Assembly: GCA_945882315.1 (NCBI GenBank)
Contig: CAMCWB010000006.1
Span: 23,448-87,447, forward strand
Source of the DNA: Bauldia litoralis
Lineage (GTDB): Bacteria > Pseudomonadota > Alphaproteobacteria > Rhizobiales > Kaistiaceae
DNA: 64,000 bases
Direction of reading: 5' to 3'
Position 1 is the first letter of the stretch. Each line of letters opens with the position of its first letter. Below, piece by piece: positions 1-8,963 of this stretch. A program made the translations under genes and the position numbers. The notes beneath the pieces are model-generated. The model had not been told where the DNA came from, did not search any database, and worked only from the letters and a program-made list of their open reading frames with translations.

Positions 1-985
1 CTCCTTTGCGAAGTTCGAGATGCGCGGCCGCGATGCCGAAAAGGCGCTGACCTGGGTCGCCGCCAATGATGTCAGCCGCGCGCCCGGCCGTCTCACCTAC
101 ACCCAGATGCTCAATTCGCGCGGCTGCATCGAATGCGACCTGACCGTCGCCCGCCTTGCCGACGATCACTATTACGTCGTCACCGGCACCGGCTTCCGCA
201 CCCACGACTTCGCCTGGATTGCGCAGAACATCCCGCAAGGCCTTGATGCGACTCTCGTCGACGTCACCGAGGATTTCGGCACCCTGTCGCTGATGGGGCC
301 GCACGCCCGCGACGTGCTCGCCGCCGTCACCGGCGCCGATGTCTCCAACGGGGCCTTTCCGTTTGGCGGCGTCCGCGAGGTCGAGATCGCCGGCGCCAAG
401 GTGAGGGCGCTGCGCGTCACCTATGTCGGCGAGCTTGGCTGGGAACTGCACATGCCGATCGGCGACACCGGCACCGTCTTCGACCGCCTGATGGAAGTAG
501 GCGCCGCCTTCGGCATCACGCCGGCCGGTTACCGCGCCATCGAGTCGCTCCGTCTCGAAAAGGGCTACCGCGCCTGGGGTGCCGACATCACGCCCAACGA
601 CAATCCCTTCCAGGCCGGTCTCGGCTGGGCGGTGAAGCTCAAATCGGGTCTGCCTTTCCTCGGCCGCGGTGCTGCCGAAAAGGCGGCAAACTCGCCGCTC
701 GCCAAGCGCCTGATGACCCTCACATCCGCTGATCCCGCCGTGATGCTGTCCGGCCGCGAGACGATTCTGCGCGACGGCAAGCCGGTAGGCTACCTGACGA
801 GCGGCGGCTGGGGCTACACGCTCGCCGCCAATATCGGCATGGGCTATGTCCGCAACCCGGATGGCGTCAGCGACGATTTCCTGAAATCCGGCCGCTACGA
901 GCTGGAGGTCGCCTCGGAGCGCGTCCCGGCAAAGCTTCACATGGGCCCGCTTTACGATCCGGCGATGCACCGGATCAAGGCCTGA
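1..985 (+). CDS. FAD-dependent oxidoreductase, C-terminal GcvT part (dimethylglycine/sarcosine dehydrogenase family), 5'-partial
   Basis: The reading frame is open from the left edge (codons in phase with base 2) to TGA at 983-985, so about 327 residues of the C-terminal part are present. The visible part is the aminomethyltransferase (GcvT)-like folate-binding half of DMGDH/sarcosine dehydrogenase proteins. It begins with SFAKFEM, the counterpart of SSFAKFEV in the next gene, and keeps the block GYRAIESLRLEKGYR before the C-terminal barrel. In this family the C-terminal half transfers the one-carbon unit released by FAD-dependent N-demethylation to tetrahydrofolate. It is a tandem paralogue of the complete gene starting at 1002, with 16 bases between them. 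The first ATG at base 20 lies inside the domain and is not the true start. The exact substrate cannot be read from sequence. Confidence 0.88.
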   Translation, partial: SFAKFEMRGRDAEKALTWVAANDVSRAPGRLTYTQMLNSRGCIECDLTVARLADDHYYVVTGTGFRTHDFAWIAQNIPQGLDATLVDVTEDFGTLSLMGPHARDVLAAVTGADVSNGAFPFGGVREVEIAGAKVRALRVTYVGELGWELHMPIGDTGTVFDRLMEVGAAFGITPAGYRAIESLRLEKGYRAWGADITPNDNPFQAGLGWAVKLKSGLPFLGRGAAEKAANSPLAKRLMTLTSADPAVMLSGRETILRDGKPVGYLTSGGWGYTLAANIGMGYVRNPDGVSDDFLKSGRYELEVASERVPAKLHMGPLYDPAMHRIKA

Positions 986-1001
986 CACGAGCGAGCCCTT
1001 C

Positions 1002-3425
1002 ATGACCTTTCACGCCGACCGCCATGCCCGCATCGTCATCATCGGCGGCGGCGCCATTGGATGCTCGGTCGCCTTCCACCTTGCCGAGAAGGGCGAGCGC
1101 GATGTGCTCCTCCTCGAAAAGGCGCAACTGACGCATGGTTCGACCTGGCATGCCGCCGGCCTCGTCGGCCAGCTCCGGGGCAAGCGCAACCTCACCAAGC
1201 TGATGCAGAATTCGGTCGCCGTCTTCGATCGGCTCGAAAAGGAGACCGGCCAGGCGATCGAATGGAAGAAGGTCGGCTCGCTGCGTCTCGCCAGCTCGCC
1301 CGAGCGCTGGTCCGAAATCCGCCGCTCGATGACGCTGGCGCAAAGCTTCGCCTTCGAATGCCATAGCCTATCGCCCGCCGAGGCCCGCGACCGTTTCCCC
1401 TTCATTGATCCGGCCGGCATCGTCGGCGCCGCCTACATCCCCTCCGACGGCTATGTCGATCCCTATGCCCTGACCCAGGCCTATGCGAAGGGCGCCCGGG
1501 CGAAAGGCGTCCGGATCGAGGAGCAAATCTGCGTCACCGATATCGTCTCGGAAGGACGGCGGGTCGTCGGCGTCGTCACCGACAAGGGCACGATCGGCTG
1601 CGAGATTCTCGTCAACTGCGCCGGCATATGGGCGAAGCGCGTCGCCGAGCTGACCGGCGTGGCGCTCGCCGCCGGCGTCGTCGAGCATCAGTATTTCCTG
1701 ACCGAGAAGAAGCTCTCCTTCGATCCCGACCTGACCACGCTCCGCGATCCCGACAAGAATTTCTACCTGAAGCCCGATGTCGGGTCGTTCGCGATCGGCG
1801 GCTGGGAGGACGGCACCAAGGGCCTGTGGCGCGGCCGCCCGCCCTTCGATTTCGCCCGCGCGCTCTTCCCGGCCAATATGGACCGGCTCGAACTCTTCGC
1901 CCTGCCGGCTTCCGAGCGCCTGCCGATCCTCAACGACATCGGCATCCAGACTGTCATCAACGGGGCCATCCCGGTCTCCGCCGATGGCGAGCCGATCATG
2001 GGGCTGGCGCCCGAGCGCGACAATTTCTTCGTTGCCTGCGGCTTCACCGCCGGCATTGCCGCGTCCGGCGGCGCCGGCGAGGCGCTCGCCAACTGGATCA
2101 TCGACGGCGATCCGGGCATGGATCTCTGGCAGTTCGACATCCGCCGCTTCGGCCCGGTCCAGGCGCAGGGCCGCTGGCTCGAAGAGCGCGCGGTCGAGGC
2201 CTACGGCGCCTATTACAAGATCCACTTCCCCGTCGAGGAAATGCACTCGGCCCGCAACGCCCGCCTGAGCCCGGTTCATGCCCGCCTCGTCGCCAAGGGT
2301 GCTGTCTTCGGCTCGCGTTTCGGCTGGGAACGGCCGAACTGGTTCGCCCCCGCCGGCACCGAGCCCGTCGACCGCCCGAGCTTCGAAGAAAAGCCCAATT
2401 GGTTCAACGCCGTAGCCCATGAACATGAATCGATCCGCGAGCGCGTCGCGATCATCGACCAGTCCAGTTTTGCCAAGTTCGAAGTCATCGGCCCGAACGC
2501 CGCCGCCTTCCTCCAGCGCCTCGCCGACAACGACCTCTCCGGTCCGGTGGGTAGCTGCGTTTACACCCAGCTCTGCAATCCGAAAGGCGGCATCGAAGCC
2601 GACCTGACTTTGATGCGGCTCGCCGAGGATCGCTTCTACGGCGTCACCGGCTCCGGTTTCGGCATACGCGACATGGGCTGGCTCGGCCGGCATTTGCCGA
2701 AGGACGGCTCGGTGCATCTGCACGAGGTCACCTCGGCCTTCGCCGTCCTCAATGTCGTCGGCCCGCACGCCCGCGATGTCCTTCAGGCCCTGACCGACGA
2801 GGATATGTCGAACGAGGCCTTTCCCTATCTCACCATCCGCGAGATCGAGCTCGGACTGGCAAGGGTTCGCGCCGCCCGCGTCGGATATGTCGGCGAGCTT
2901 GGCTGGGAGCTCCACATCCCGACCGAATATGCCGCCTCGCTCTACGATGCGATCTGGGCGGCCGGTGCGCCTTTCGGCATCGCCGACGCCGGCTATCGCG
3001 CCATCGAATCCTGCCGTCTCGAAAAGGGCTACCTTTATTGGTCGAGCGACATCACGCCAGAGACCAATCCCTATGAGGCTGGCCTCGGCTTCTGCGTCCG
3101 TCTCGACAAGGGCGATTTCATCGGCCGCGACGCGCTTGCCGACATCAAGGAAAGTGGGCCTACGCGCCGGCTCGTCTCCTTCACGGTCGACGGCTTCGCC
3201 CCCTTTCACGGCGGTGAGGCGATCCTCCATGGCGGCAAGGTCGTTGGCTCGGTGACGAGCGCCGGCTTCGGCCACACGCTCCAGAAGACGATCGCCTTCG
3301 GCTATGTCCCGGGGCCGCTCGCCAGGGAGACCGCCTTCGGCCTCGTCGCCTTCGGCCAGACCTATGACGCGCGCCGCGGTCCCCGCACGCTCTATGACCC
3401 GAAGGGCGACAGGCTGAAATCATGA
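1002..3425 (+). CDS. FAD-dependent oxidoreductase with GcvT domain (dimethylglycine/sarcosine dehydrogenase family)
   Basis: This is an 807-residue two-domain enzyme. The N-terminal DAO-type FAD domain starts with a dinucleotide fold (IVIIGGGAIGCSVAFHL, residues about 11-27) and has STWHAAGL at about residues 47-54. In DMGDH-type enzymes the His of such a WH motif carries the covalent FAD. A FAO middle region follows, and the GcvT-like folate-binding half covers roughly residues 430-800. The expected reaction is oxidative demethylation of an N-methylated amino acid such as dimethylglycine or sarcosine, giving methylene-tetrahydrofolate. Length fits the family (about 800-850). It overlaps the next gene by 4 bases (ATGA), so the two are probably translationally coupled. 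The upstream Shine-Dalgarno is weak. The family is secure; the substrate is inferred. Confidence 0.9.
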   Translation: MTFHADRHARIVIIGGGAIGCSVAFHLAEKGERDVLLLEKAQLTHGSTWHAAGLVGQLRGKRNLTKLMQNSVAVFDRLEKETGQAIEWKKVGSLRLASSPERWSEIRRSMTLAQSFAFECHSLSPAEARDRFPFIDPAGIVGAAYIPSDGYVDPYALTQAYAKGARAKGVRIEEQICVTDIVSEGRRVVGVVTDKGTIGCEILVNCAGIWAKRVAELTGVALAAGVVEHQYFLTEKKLSFDPDLTTLRDPDKNFYLKPDVGSFAIGGWEDGTKGLWRGRPPFDFARALFPANMDRLELFALPASERLPILNDIGIQTVINGAIPVSADGEPIMGLAPERDNFFVACGFTAGIAASGGAGEALANWIIDGDPGMDLWQFDIRRFGPVQAQGRWLEERAVEAYGAYYKIHFPVEEMHSARNARLSPVHARLVAKGAVFGSRFGWERPNWFAPAGTEPVDRPSFEEKPNWFNAVAHEHESIRERVAIIDQSSFAKFEVIGPNAAAFLQRLADNDLSGPVGSCVYTQLCNPKGGIEADLTLMRLAEDRFYGVTGSGFGIRDMGWLGRHLPKDGSVHLHEVTSAFAVLNVVGPHARDVLQALTDEDMSNEAFPYLTIREIELGLARVRAARVGYVGELGWELHIPTEYAASLYDAIWAAGAPFGIADAGYRAIESCRLEKGYLYWSSDITPETNPYEAGLGFCVRLDKGDFIGRDALADIKESGPTRRLVSFTVDGFAPFHGGEAILHGGKVVGSVTSAGFGHTLQKTIAFGYVPGPLARETAFGLVAFGQTYDARRGPRTLYDPKGDRLKS

Positions 3426-4351
3426 GCGACGATCTCGCCGCCGCCCACAGCCTCATCCGCGAGCTGAAGCTTGGCATCGATGCCGATACGGTCGAAATCG
3501 TCCGGCTTGGCGGCCTCACCAACCGCGTCTACCGCATCGGCACCGGCCGTGATGCGCTCTGCCTCCGCTTTCCCGGCAAGGGCACCGAGGAATATATCGA
3601 TCGGCGCGTCGAGACGATCGCAGCAAAGGCCGCCGCCGCCGCCGGCGTTTCGCCGGAGGTCATCCATGCCGACCCGGCAACCGGCATCCTCGTCACCCGC
3701 TTCATCGGCGACGCCGTGACGATGTCCGCGGAGCTTTTCGCGAGCCGGGCCGGTGCGCCCGAGCGGGCGGGAAGGGCCTTTCGTCAGCTTCACGCCAGCG
3801 ATGCGATCTTCGACTTCCGTTTCGAGCTCTTCGCCATGATCGACAACTACCTCGCGCTGCTCGCGACCAAAGAAGTCGACTTCCCGGCGGGGTATCACGA
3901 AGTTTTGAGGGAGGCCGAAGCCGTCCGCGAGGCGCTTGCCGCCCATCCCGTGGCGGTCGTCGCCTGCCATTGCGATCCCCTTTCGGAGAACTTCCTCGAT
4001 ACCGGCAGCCGCATGTGGATCGTCGACTGGGAATATTCGGGGATGAACGATCCGATGTGGGATCTCGGCGATCTTTCCGTCGAGGCGGCATTCGACCAAG
4101 CCTGCGAAGAGGCGATGCTGCGCGCCTATTTCGGCGGCGATCCGACCCGCTTCGACCGCGGCCGCATGGTCATCTACAAGGCGATGTGCGACCTCCTCTG
4201 GACGCTCTGGGGCCTCATCCAGCATGCCAATGCCAACCCGGCCGATGACTTCTGGGCTTACTCGGTCAACCGTTTCGAGCGCTGCAAGGCGCTGATGGCG
4301 ACAACCGCCTTTCCCGAGCATCTGGCCGCCGTCCGCAAAGGCCCGGTCTGA
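3422..4351 (+). CDS. Choline/ethanolamine kinase-like phosphotransferase (APH fold)
   Basis: The 309-residue product has the aminoglycoside-phosphotransferase/choline-kinase fold. An N-terminal nucleotide-binding region (LGGLTNRVYRI, about residues 24-34) is followed by the catalytic loop HCDPLSENFL (about 181-190) and the metal-binding segment IVDWEYSG. The wording NRVYRI, CHCDPLSENF and DWEYSG is typical of LicA/choline kinase-like proteins rather than antibiotic kinases. It starts inside the stop of the preceding dehydrogenase (ATGA overlap), which suggests the pair handles one quaternary or methylated amine. The likely activity is ATP-dependent phosphorylation of a small amino-alcohol; this is inferred from family and neighbours only. 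Confidence 0.8.
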   Translation: MSDDLAAAHSLIRELKLGIDADTVEIVRLGGLTNRVYRIGTGRDALCLRFPGKGTEEYIDRRVETIAAKAAAAAGVSPEVIHADPATGILVTRFIGDAVTMSAELFASRAGAPERAGRAFRQLHASDAIFDFRFELFAMIDNYLALLATKEVDFPAGYHEVLREAEAVREALAAHPVAVVACHCDPLSENFLDTGSRMWIVDWEYSGMNDPMWDLGDLSVEAAFDQACEEAMLRAYFGGDPTRFDRGRMVIYKAMCDLLWTLWGLIQHANANPADDFWAYSVNRFERCKALMATTAFPEHLAAVRKGPV

Positions 4352-4445
4352 GCCGACCTCGGGCCTCTCCGGTTGACTCCCCGGCACCGCTCGTTCAATC
4401 GTCAAAGAAAAGAAAATCCTCCTCCAATCGGGAAACGTCCGAGCC
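4352..4445. other. Short intergenic region, no clear signal
   Basis: Ninety-four bases separate the kinase-like gene from the M24 gene. No hairpin with a T-tract, no obvious Shine-Dalgarno and no repeat of the families found elsewhere in the window were seen. Confidence 0.4.
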
Positions 4446-5762
4446 ATGAATGAAGTGGTTATGCAGCCGCGCCTTGTCGACGCCGAAGCGGCGACGGCCG
4501 AGGCCCTGAAGCCCAACTGGAACTGGGACCGCGCCATTCCGGCGCCGGGCCATATGAACGTCGATTTCGAGACCCGCGTCGATTTCCGCCGCCTGCAGCG
4601 CTACCGGCTGGCGCGCGCCCGCGAGGCGCTGGAGCGCTCCGACCTCGGCGCCCTGCTTCTCTTCGACGTCAACAACATTCGCTACGTCTCGAGCACCAAG
4701 ATCGGCGAATGGGAGCGCGACAAGCTCTGCCGCTTCTCGCTGCTCGCCCGCGGCAAGGAGCCGGTGGTGTGGGATTTCGGTTCGGCCGCCGTCCATCACC
4801 GCCTCTATTGCGACTGGCTCGATCCGGCCAACTGCCGCGCCGGCATGCTCGGTATGCGCGGCACTGTACCGCCCTCGGCCGGCCTCATGAAGCGCCATGC
4901 CGCCGAGATCATGTCGCTGCTTCGGGAAGCCGGCGTCGACAAGATGCCGGTCGGCGTCGATCTCGCCGAGACTGCCATGTTCTTCGAGCTGCAGCAGGCC
5001 GGCATGAAGGTCGTCGACGGCCAGCAGGTCATGCTTGACGCCCGCGAGATCAAGAATATCGACGAGGTCGTCCTGCTCAACCAGGCCGCCGCCATGGTCG
5101 ACGGTACCTATCACATGATCTGGGAAGAGCTGAAGCCCGGCGTCCGCGAAAACGACATCGTCGCGAAAGCCAATGAGCTCCTTTATTCGATGGGCTCCGA
5201 CGACGTCGAGGCGATCAACGCCATCTCCGGTGAGCGCTGCAATCCGCACCCGCATAATTTCACCGACCGCATGTTCCGCCCCGGCGACCAGGCCTTCTTC
5301 GACATCCTCCAGTCCTATCAGGGCTATCGCACCTGCTACTACCGGACCTTCAATGTCGGCCGGGCCACGCCGGTGCAGCACGACGCCTACAAGAAGTGCC
5401 GCCATTGGCTGGATAGCGCCATCGCCCTGATCAAGCCCGGCGTCTCGACCGACAAGGTCGCCGCGGTCTGGCCGAAGGCGGAGGAATTCGGCTTCCCGGA
5501 CGAGCTGTCGGCCTTCGGCCTGCAATTCGGCCACGGCCTCGGCCTGGCTCTGCATGAGCGGCCGATCATCTCGCGCCTCGTCTCGATGGAAGCGCCGATG
5601 GAGATCAAGACCGGCATGGTCTTCGCGCTCGAGACCTATTGCCCGGCGACCGACGGCTATTCCGCCGCCCGCATCGAGGAAGAAGTCGTCGTCACCGACA
5701 AGGGCTGCAAGGTGATCTCGCTCTTCCCGGCCGAGGACCTGCCGATCGCAAATCGGTATTGA
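4446..5762 (+). CDS. M24-family (creatinase / Xaa-Pro peptidase fold) hydrolase with an altered metal site
   Basis: The 438-residue product has the N-terminal creatinase-type domain (about residues 45-200) and the C-terminal pita-bread domain (about 210-430). Usual M24 metal ligands can be placed as D286 (FFDILQ), H363 (FGHGLGLALHE), E396 (ALETY) and E411 (RIEEE). The second aspartate, expected eleven residues after D286, is Cys297 (YRTCYYRTF). The site is therefore not a standard dinuclear peptidase site. Some M24 members (creatinase, the DMSP lyase DddP) act on small methylated compounds rather than peptides. With methyl-amine dehydrogenases upstream and a TRAP transporter downstream, such a small substrate is more likely than a peptide. 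That assignment is inference. The Shine-Dalgarno before the ATG is weak. Confidence 0.8.
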   Translation: MNEVVMQPRLVDAEAATAEALKPNWNWDRAIPAPGHMNVDFETRVDFRRLQRYRLARAREALERSDLGALLLFDVNNIRYVSSTKIGEWERDKLCRFSLLARGKEPVVWDFGSAAVHHRLYCDWLDPANCRAGMLGMRGTVPPSAGLMKRHAAEIMSLLREAGVDKMPVGVDLAETAMFFELQQAGMKVVDGQQVMLDAREIKNIDEVVLLNQAAAMVDGTYHMIWEELKPGVRENDIVAKANELLYSMGSDDVEAINAISGERCNPHPHNFTDRMFRPGDQAFFDILQSYQGYRTCYYRTFNVGRATPVQHDAYKKCRHWLDSAIALIKPGVSTDKVAAVWPKAEEFGFPDELSAFGLQFGHGLGLALHERPIISRLVSMEAPMEIKTGMVFALETYCPATDGYSAARIEEEVVVTDKGCKVISLFPAEDLPIANRY

Positions 5763-5770
5763 GCTCGAAA

Positions 5771-5796
5771 GGCCGGACAGAACTTGCTGCCCGGCC
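5771..5796 (+). terminator. Imperfect hairpin after the M24 gene
   Basis: GGCCGG at 5771-5776 pairs with CCGGCC at 5791-5796. An inner CAG/CTG pairing extends the stem around a six-base loop. There is no T-tract after it, so it is at best a weak terminator or an mRNA 3'-end stabiliser between the M24 gene and the TRAP operon. Confidence 0.4.
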
Positions 5797-5895
5797 AAAT
5801 CCGCATATTCTGAAGCGACAAGACCCGGAAAACGGGCGAGGATTTTGTTGACTGCCGACGACGCCAACCGGGTCGGCTCAAGGGAGGACTGCGCG

Positions 5896-6966
5896 ATGAT
5901 GCTGAGGAAGACGGCTGCCTTTGCGGCTGCGGGACTTGCTTTCGGACTGGGCTTCGGCGGCGGGGCTGCGGCCGAGGATTTTTCGCTGCGCATCGCGTCC
6001 GGCCATGCGCCGGGCGTCGTCTACGTCAATCTGATGCGCGACTTCTTCGAGGTCGAGGTCACGAAGCGCGTCGAGGAACGCACCGATCATACGGTCGCCT
6101 TCGTCGAGGGCTATGCCGGCTCTATCGTCAAGACCAGCGAGACCCTCGAAGGTGTCCAGAACGGCATCGTCGATATCGGCGGCTTCTGCTATTGCTTCGA
6201 GCCCTCCAACCTGCCGCTGCATGCCTTCCAGGTCATGCTGCCCTTCGGGCCGACCGATCCCGAGCAGAGCCTTGCCGCGGCGCAGGCGGTCTACAAGCAG
6301 ACGCCCTATCTCACGAGCGTCTTCGAGGAGAACTTCAATCAGAAGCTTCTCGCGATCATCACCGACGGCGCCTACAATCTCGGGACCAAATTCGATTGGA
6401 ACCAGCTTGCCGATCTGAAGGGCCGGAAAATCGGTGGCGCAGGCCTGAACCTCAACTGGCTCAACTATGCCGAGGTCGTCGGCGTGCAGGCCGGGCTTCC
6501 GGAGACCTACCAGAATCTGAGCACTGGCGTTTATGACGGCTACATCATGTTCCCGAGCGCCTGGGTGAACCTCAAGCTCCACGAGGCGGCGCCCTTCTAC
6601 ACGCTGATCGGTTTCGGAGCGATCACCTGGCACGGCCTTACCGTCAATCTCGACACCTGGAACGGCTTGCCGCCTGAGGTCCAGGAGATCATCGCCGAAG
6701 TCGCCAAGGAGTTCGAGCAGCAGACCGGCATCGTCAACAAGGCCGAATACGACAAGCACGTCCAGACGCTTCGCGGCGTCACGACCGTGAAGGAGCTCCC
6801 CGCAGAGGTACGGGCCGAGTGGGCGAATGCTTTGGCTTCATGGCCCCAGCAGATAGCCAAGGAGCTCGACGGCAAGGGTCTCCCGGGCAGCGACGTCCTG
6901 AAGGCACAGCTGAAGGCAGCCGAGGACGCCGGCTACACCTGGCCGGTCCGTTATCAGATCGAATAG
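5896..6966 (+). CDS. TRAP transporter substrate-binding protein (DctP family)
   Basis: This periplasmic receptor of a tripartite ATP-independent (TRAP) transporter captures an organic acid or zwitterionic solute for the membrane subunits encoded next. The start at 5896 is chosen because AAGGGAGG lies just upstream (about 5879-5886) and the product then opens with a clear signal peptide (MMLRKTAAFAAAG...GAAAED, cleavage after about residue 26). An in-frame TTG at 5845 would only add a non-signal extension. The mature part is about 330 residues with the DctP fold. It contains KGRKIGGAGLNLNW, typical of the hinge/ligand region, near residue 175. It is followed by a perfect hairpin and then dctQ- and dctM-like genes. 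The ligand is unknown; a methylated amine or its acid fits the cluster. Confidence 0.9.
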   Translation: MMLRKTAAFAAAGLAFGLGFGGGAAAEDFSLRIASGHAPGVVYVNLMRDFFEVEVTKRVEERTDHTVAFVEGYAGSIVKTSETLEGVQNGIVDIGGFCYCFEPSNLPLHAFQVMLPFGPTDPEQSLAAAQAVYKQTPYLTSVFEENFNQKLLAIITDGAYNLGTKFDWNQLADLKGRKIGGAGLNLNWLNYAEVVGVQAGLPETYQNLSTGVYDGYIMFPSAWVNLKLHEAAPFYTLIGFGAITWHGLTVNLDTWNGLPPEVQEIIAEVAKEFEQQTGIVNKAEYDKHVQTLRGVTTVKELPAEVRAEWANALASWPQQIAKELDGKGLPGSDVLKAQLKAAEDAGYTWPVRYQIE

Positions 6967-6971
6967 TGCTC

Positions 6972-6997
6972 AAAGGGCCGGCATGTGCCGGCCCTTT
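6972..6997 (+). terminator. Perfect intercistronic hairpin in the TRAP operon
   Basis: AAAGGGCCGGCA at 6972-6983 is repeated in inverse orientation at 6986-6997 with a two-base gap, a 12-bp perfect inverted repeat. It starts five bases after the stop of the binding-protein gene. Such a structure can protect the upstream message or attenuate transcription, so that more receptor than membrane protein is made. No T-tract follows. Confidence 0.65.
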
Positions 6998-7015
6998 CCC
7001 CACACGGCGGGCTTC

Positions 7016-7534
7016 ATGTCGATAATCCGGTTGAACGATCTCGTGGCACGCTTCCTCATGGTGCTCGCCGCGGTCTGGGCCTTCACCCTCTGTTTCATCA
7101 TCCTCGCCGACGTCGTCGGCCGGAGCTTTCTCGACATGCCGCTGCACGGCACGACCGAGATCGTCGCGAATTCGATCGTCATGATCGTGTTCCTGCAGGC
7201 CGGCTACGCCATCCGCAGCCAGGCAATGCTGCGGACCGAAGTCCTTATCGACGTGCTCGGGCCAAACGCCCGTCGTATCGCCCTTGGCTTTGCCGACCTT
7301 CTCGGTGCGGCCTTCTTCCTGATCATCGTCATCGGCGCGTTCGATCCGGCGATCCGAGGCTTCATCAATGGGGAGTTCGAGGGCGAGGGGGCGCTGCGGG
7401 TGCCGGTCTGGCCTACCCGTTTCGTCATCCTGATCGGCTCGGCCTTCGCGATCATCAATTATCTGGTGCTCTTCTACATCGACGTCTTCGCGCCCGAGAG
7501 GCACGACGATTTCGGCGAGCCGGTTCGGCATTAG
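7016..7534 (+). CDS. TRAP transporter small permease (DctQ family)
   Basis: The 172-residue protein is predicted to have four membrane segments, at about residues 15-37 (FLMVLAAVWAFTLCFIILAD), 48-70, 85-110 and 130-150. This is the usual DctQ topology and length. The start at 7016 (MSIIRLNDLVARF) is preferred to the in-frame ATG at 6983, because the upstream codons lie inside the terminator-like hairpin and do not resemble the family. The small subunit bridges the binding protein and the large permease. It is followed 18 bases later by the dctM-like gene. Confidence 0.88.
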   Translation: MSIIRLNDLVARFLMVLAAVWAFTLCFIILADVVGRSFLDMPLHGTTEIVANSIVMIVFLQAGYAIRSQAMLRTEVLIDVLGPNARRIALGFADLLGAAFFLIIVIGAFDPAIRGFINGEFEGEGALRVPVWPTRFVILIGSAFAIINYLVLFYIDVFAPERHDDFGEPVRH

Positions 7535-7552
7535 CGGCAGGCGGATTAACCT

Positions 7553-8902
7553 ATGTTCGACTCCACCACCGCCACCGTTCTCGTCATTGTCATGGGCATC
7601 CTCATCGCCCTCGGCGTCCATATCGCCGTCGCCCTCGGCATAGCCAGCGCCATCGGCATCTACCTCATCACCGACAATTTCCACGTCGTCCAGGCGATGG
7701 TCGCCTCGACCGCGACCGAAGCGCTGCGCGACTTCAACTTCGCCGTCATTCCGCTCTTCATGCTGATGGGCGAGTTCATCCTGCGCACCCGCGCCATCGA
7801 GGATATCTATGTCGCCATCAATCGCGGCCTGAAGCGCATTCCCGGCCGCCTTGCCGTCGCGACCGTTCTCGGCAACGCCGTCTTCTCCTTCGTCACCGGC
7901 GTGAGCATCGCCTCGGCCGCCGCCTTCTCGCGCATCGCCTACCCGCCGATGAAGGCAATGGGCTACCACCGCAATTTCGCCCTCGGCGCCGTCGCCGGCA
8001 GTTCCTGCCTTGGCATGCTCATCCCGCCGAGCGTGCTGATGATCGTTTGGGGCATCCTCACCGAACAGTCCGTGGGCCAGCTTTTCCTCGCGGGCGTGCT
8101 GCCCGGCCTGCTGCTGACGCTCTTCTTCATCCTCTACATTTTCGCCGTCGCGCTGATCTGGCCGCAGACCGTCGGTGAAAAGCGTCGCGGCGCGGCGACC
8201 GAGGTCTCGGACGAGATCGCCCTTTCGGAAGTCGAGATCCGCCCGCTGCGGACCGTCCTCGTCAGCTTCATCATGATCACGGCGCTGGTCACCTCTGCGC
8301 TGGGCGGCATCTGGGCCGGCTATTTCACGCCGACCGAAGGCGCCGGCGCCGGTGCGGCGATAGCGCTTATCTTCGCCTTCGTGCGCGGCATGCGCGGCAA
8401 GGAATTGATGGAGGCCATTCTTTCGGTCGGCCGCACGGCCGCGCCGATCCTGCTCCTGCTTTTGTCGGCCGCGCTCTATTCGCGCGTCCTTGCCATGTCC
8501 GGTCTCACCAACGCCGTGCAGGGGCTGTTTCTCGAATCCGGCCTGTCGCCCTTCGCGATCCTGATGATCATGCTGGGTGTCTGGTTCGTGCTCGGCATGG
8601 TGATCGATTCGATCTCGATCATGCTGCTTACCGTGCCGATCTTCGCGCCGCTGGCCATCACGCTCGGCTATGATCCGATCGGCTTCGCCATCATGGGCAT
8701 CCTCGCCATCGAGGCCGGCCTGCTGACACCGCCCTTCGGCCTGTTGGTCTATACGGTCAAGGCGACGATCAGGGACAAGGACGTCACGCTGGGCGGCATC
8801 TTCTGGGGCTCCACCCCCTATTGGATCGTCATGCTCGCCCTGTTTTTCCTGATTGCCCAGTTCCCGGTCATTGCCACCTGGCTGCCGTCCCTGACATTCT
8901 AG
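7553..8902 (+). CDS. TRAP transporter large permease (DctM family)
   Basis: The 449-residue, very hydrophobic protein has about twelve membrane segments. The conserved early segment FAVIPLFMLMGEFILR (about residues 63-78) and the loop with SSCLGMLIPPSVLMIVWG are DctM hallmarks. It is the transport channel of the Na+- or H+-driven TRAP system and acts with the two preceding genes. It ends with TAG at 8900-8902. The substrate is undetermined. Confidence 0.92.
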   Translation: MFDSTTATVLVIVMGILIALGVHIAVALGIASAIGIYLITDNFHVVQAMVASTATEALRDFNFAVIPLFMLMGEFILRTRAIEDIYVAINRGLKRIPGRLAVATVLGNAVFSFVTGVSIASAAAFSRIAYPPMKAMGYHRNFALGAVAGSSCLGMLIPPSVLMIVWGILTEQSVGQLFLAGVLPGLLLTLFFILYIFAVALIWPQTVGEKRRGAATEVSDEIALSEVEIRPLRTVLVSFIMITALVTSALGGIWAGYFTPTEGAGAGAAIALIFAFVRGMRGKELMEAILSVGRTAAPILLLLLSAALYSRVLAMSGLTNAVQGLFLESGLSPFAILMIMLGVWFVLGMVIDSISIMLLTVPIFAPLAITLGYDPIGFAIMGILAIEAGLLTPPFGLLVYTVKATIRDKDVTLGGIFWGSTPYWIVMLALFFLIAQFPVIATWLPSLTF

Positions 8903-8963
8903 GGGCTGATTTCCATCCATCCGGCGGCTGAAGCCGCCTCGCTGCGTTCCAAAGGAGACTGAG

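Noticed and set aside
1368..3275. Long antisense frame of 635 codons opposite the second dehydrogenase gene
   Set aside because: It mirrors the codon structure of a clearly identified gene, as expected in GC-rich DNA, and has no ribosome-binding site or recognisable family. The same applies to long shadows at 6779-9010, 17486-19981, 21413-23563 and 24985-26808.
1..5762. DMSP demethylation/lyase locus (DmdA plus DddP)
   Set aside because: The GcvT-containing proteins are full FAD-linked DMGDH-type fusions rather than the shorter DmdA. The M24 protein lacks one metal ligand expected in DddP, so DMSP use is not supported.
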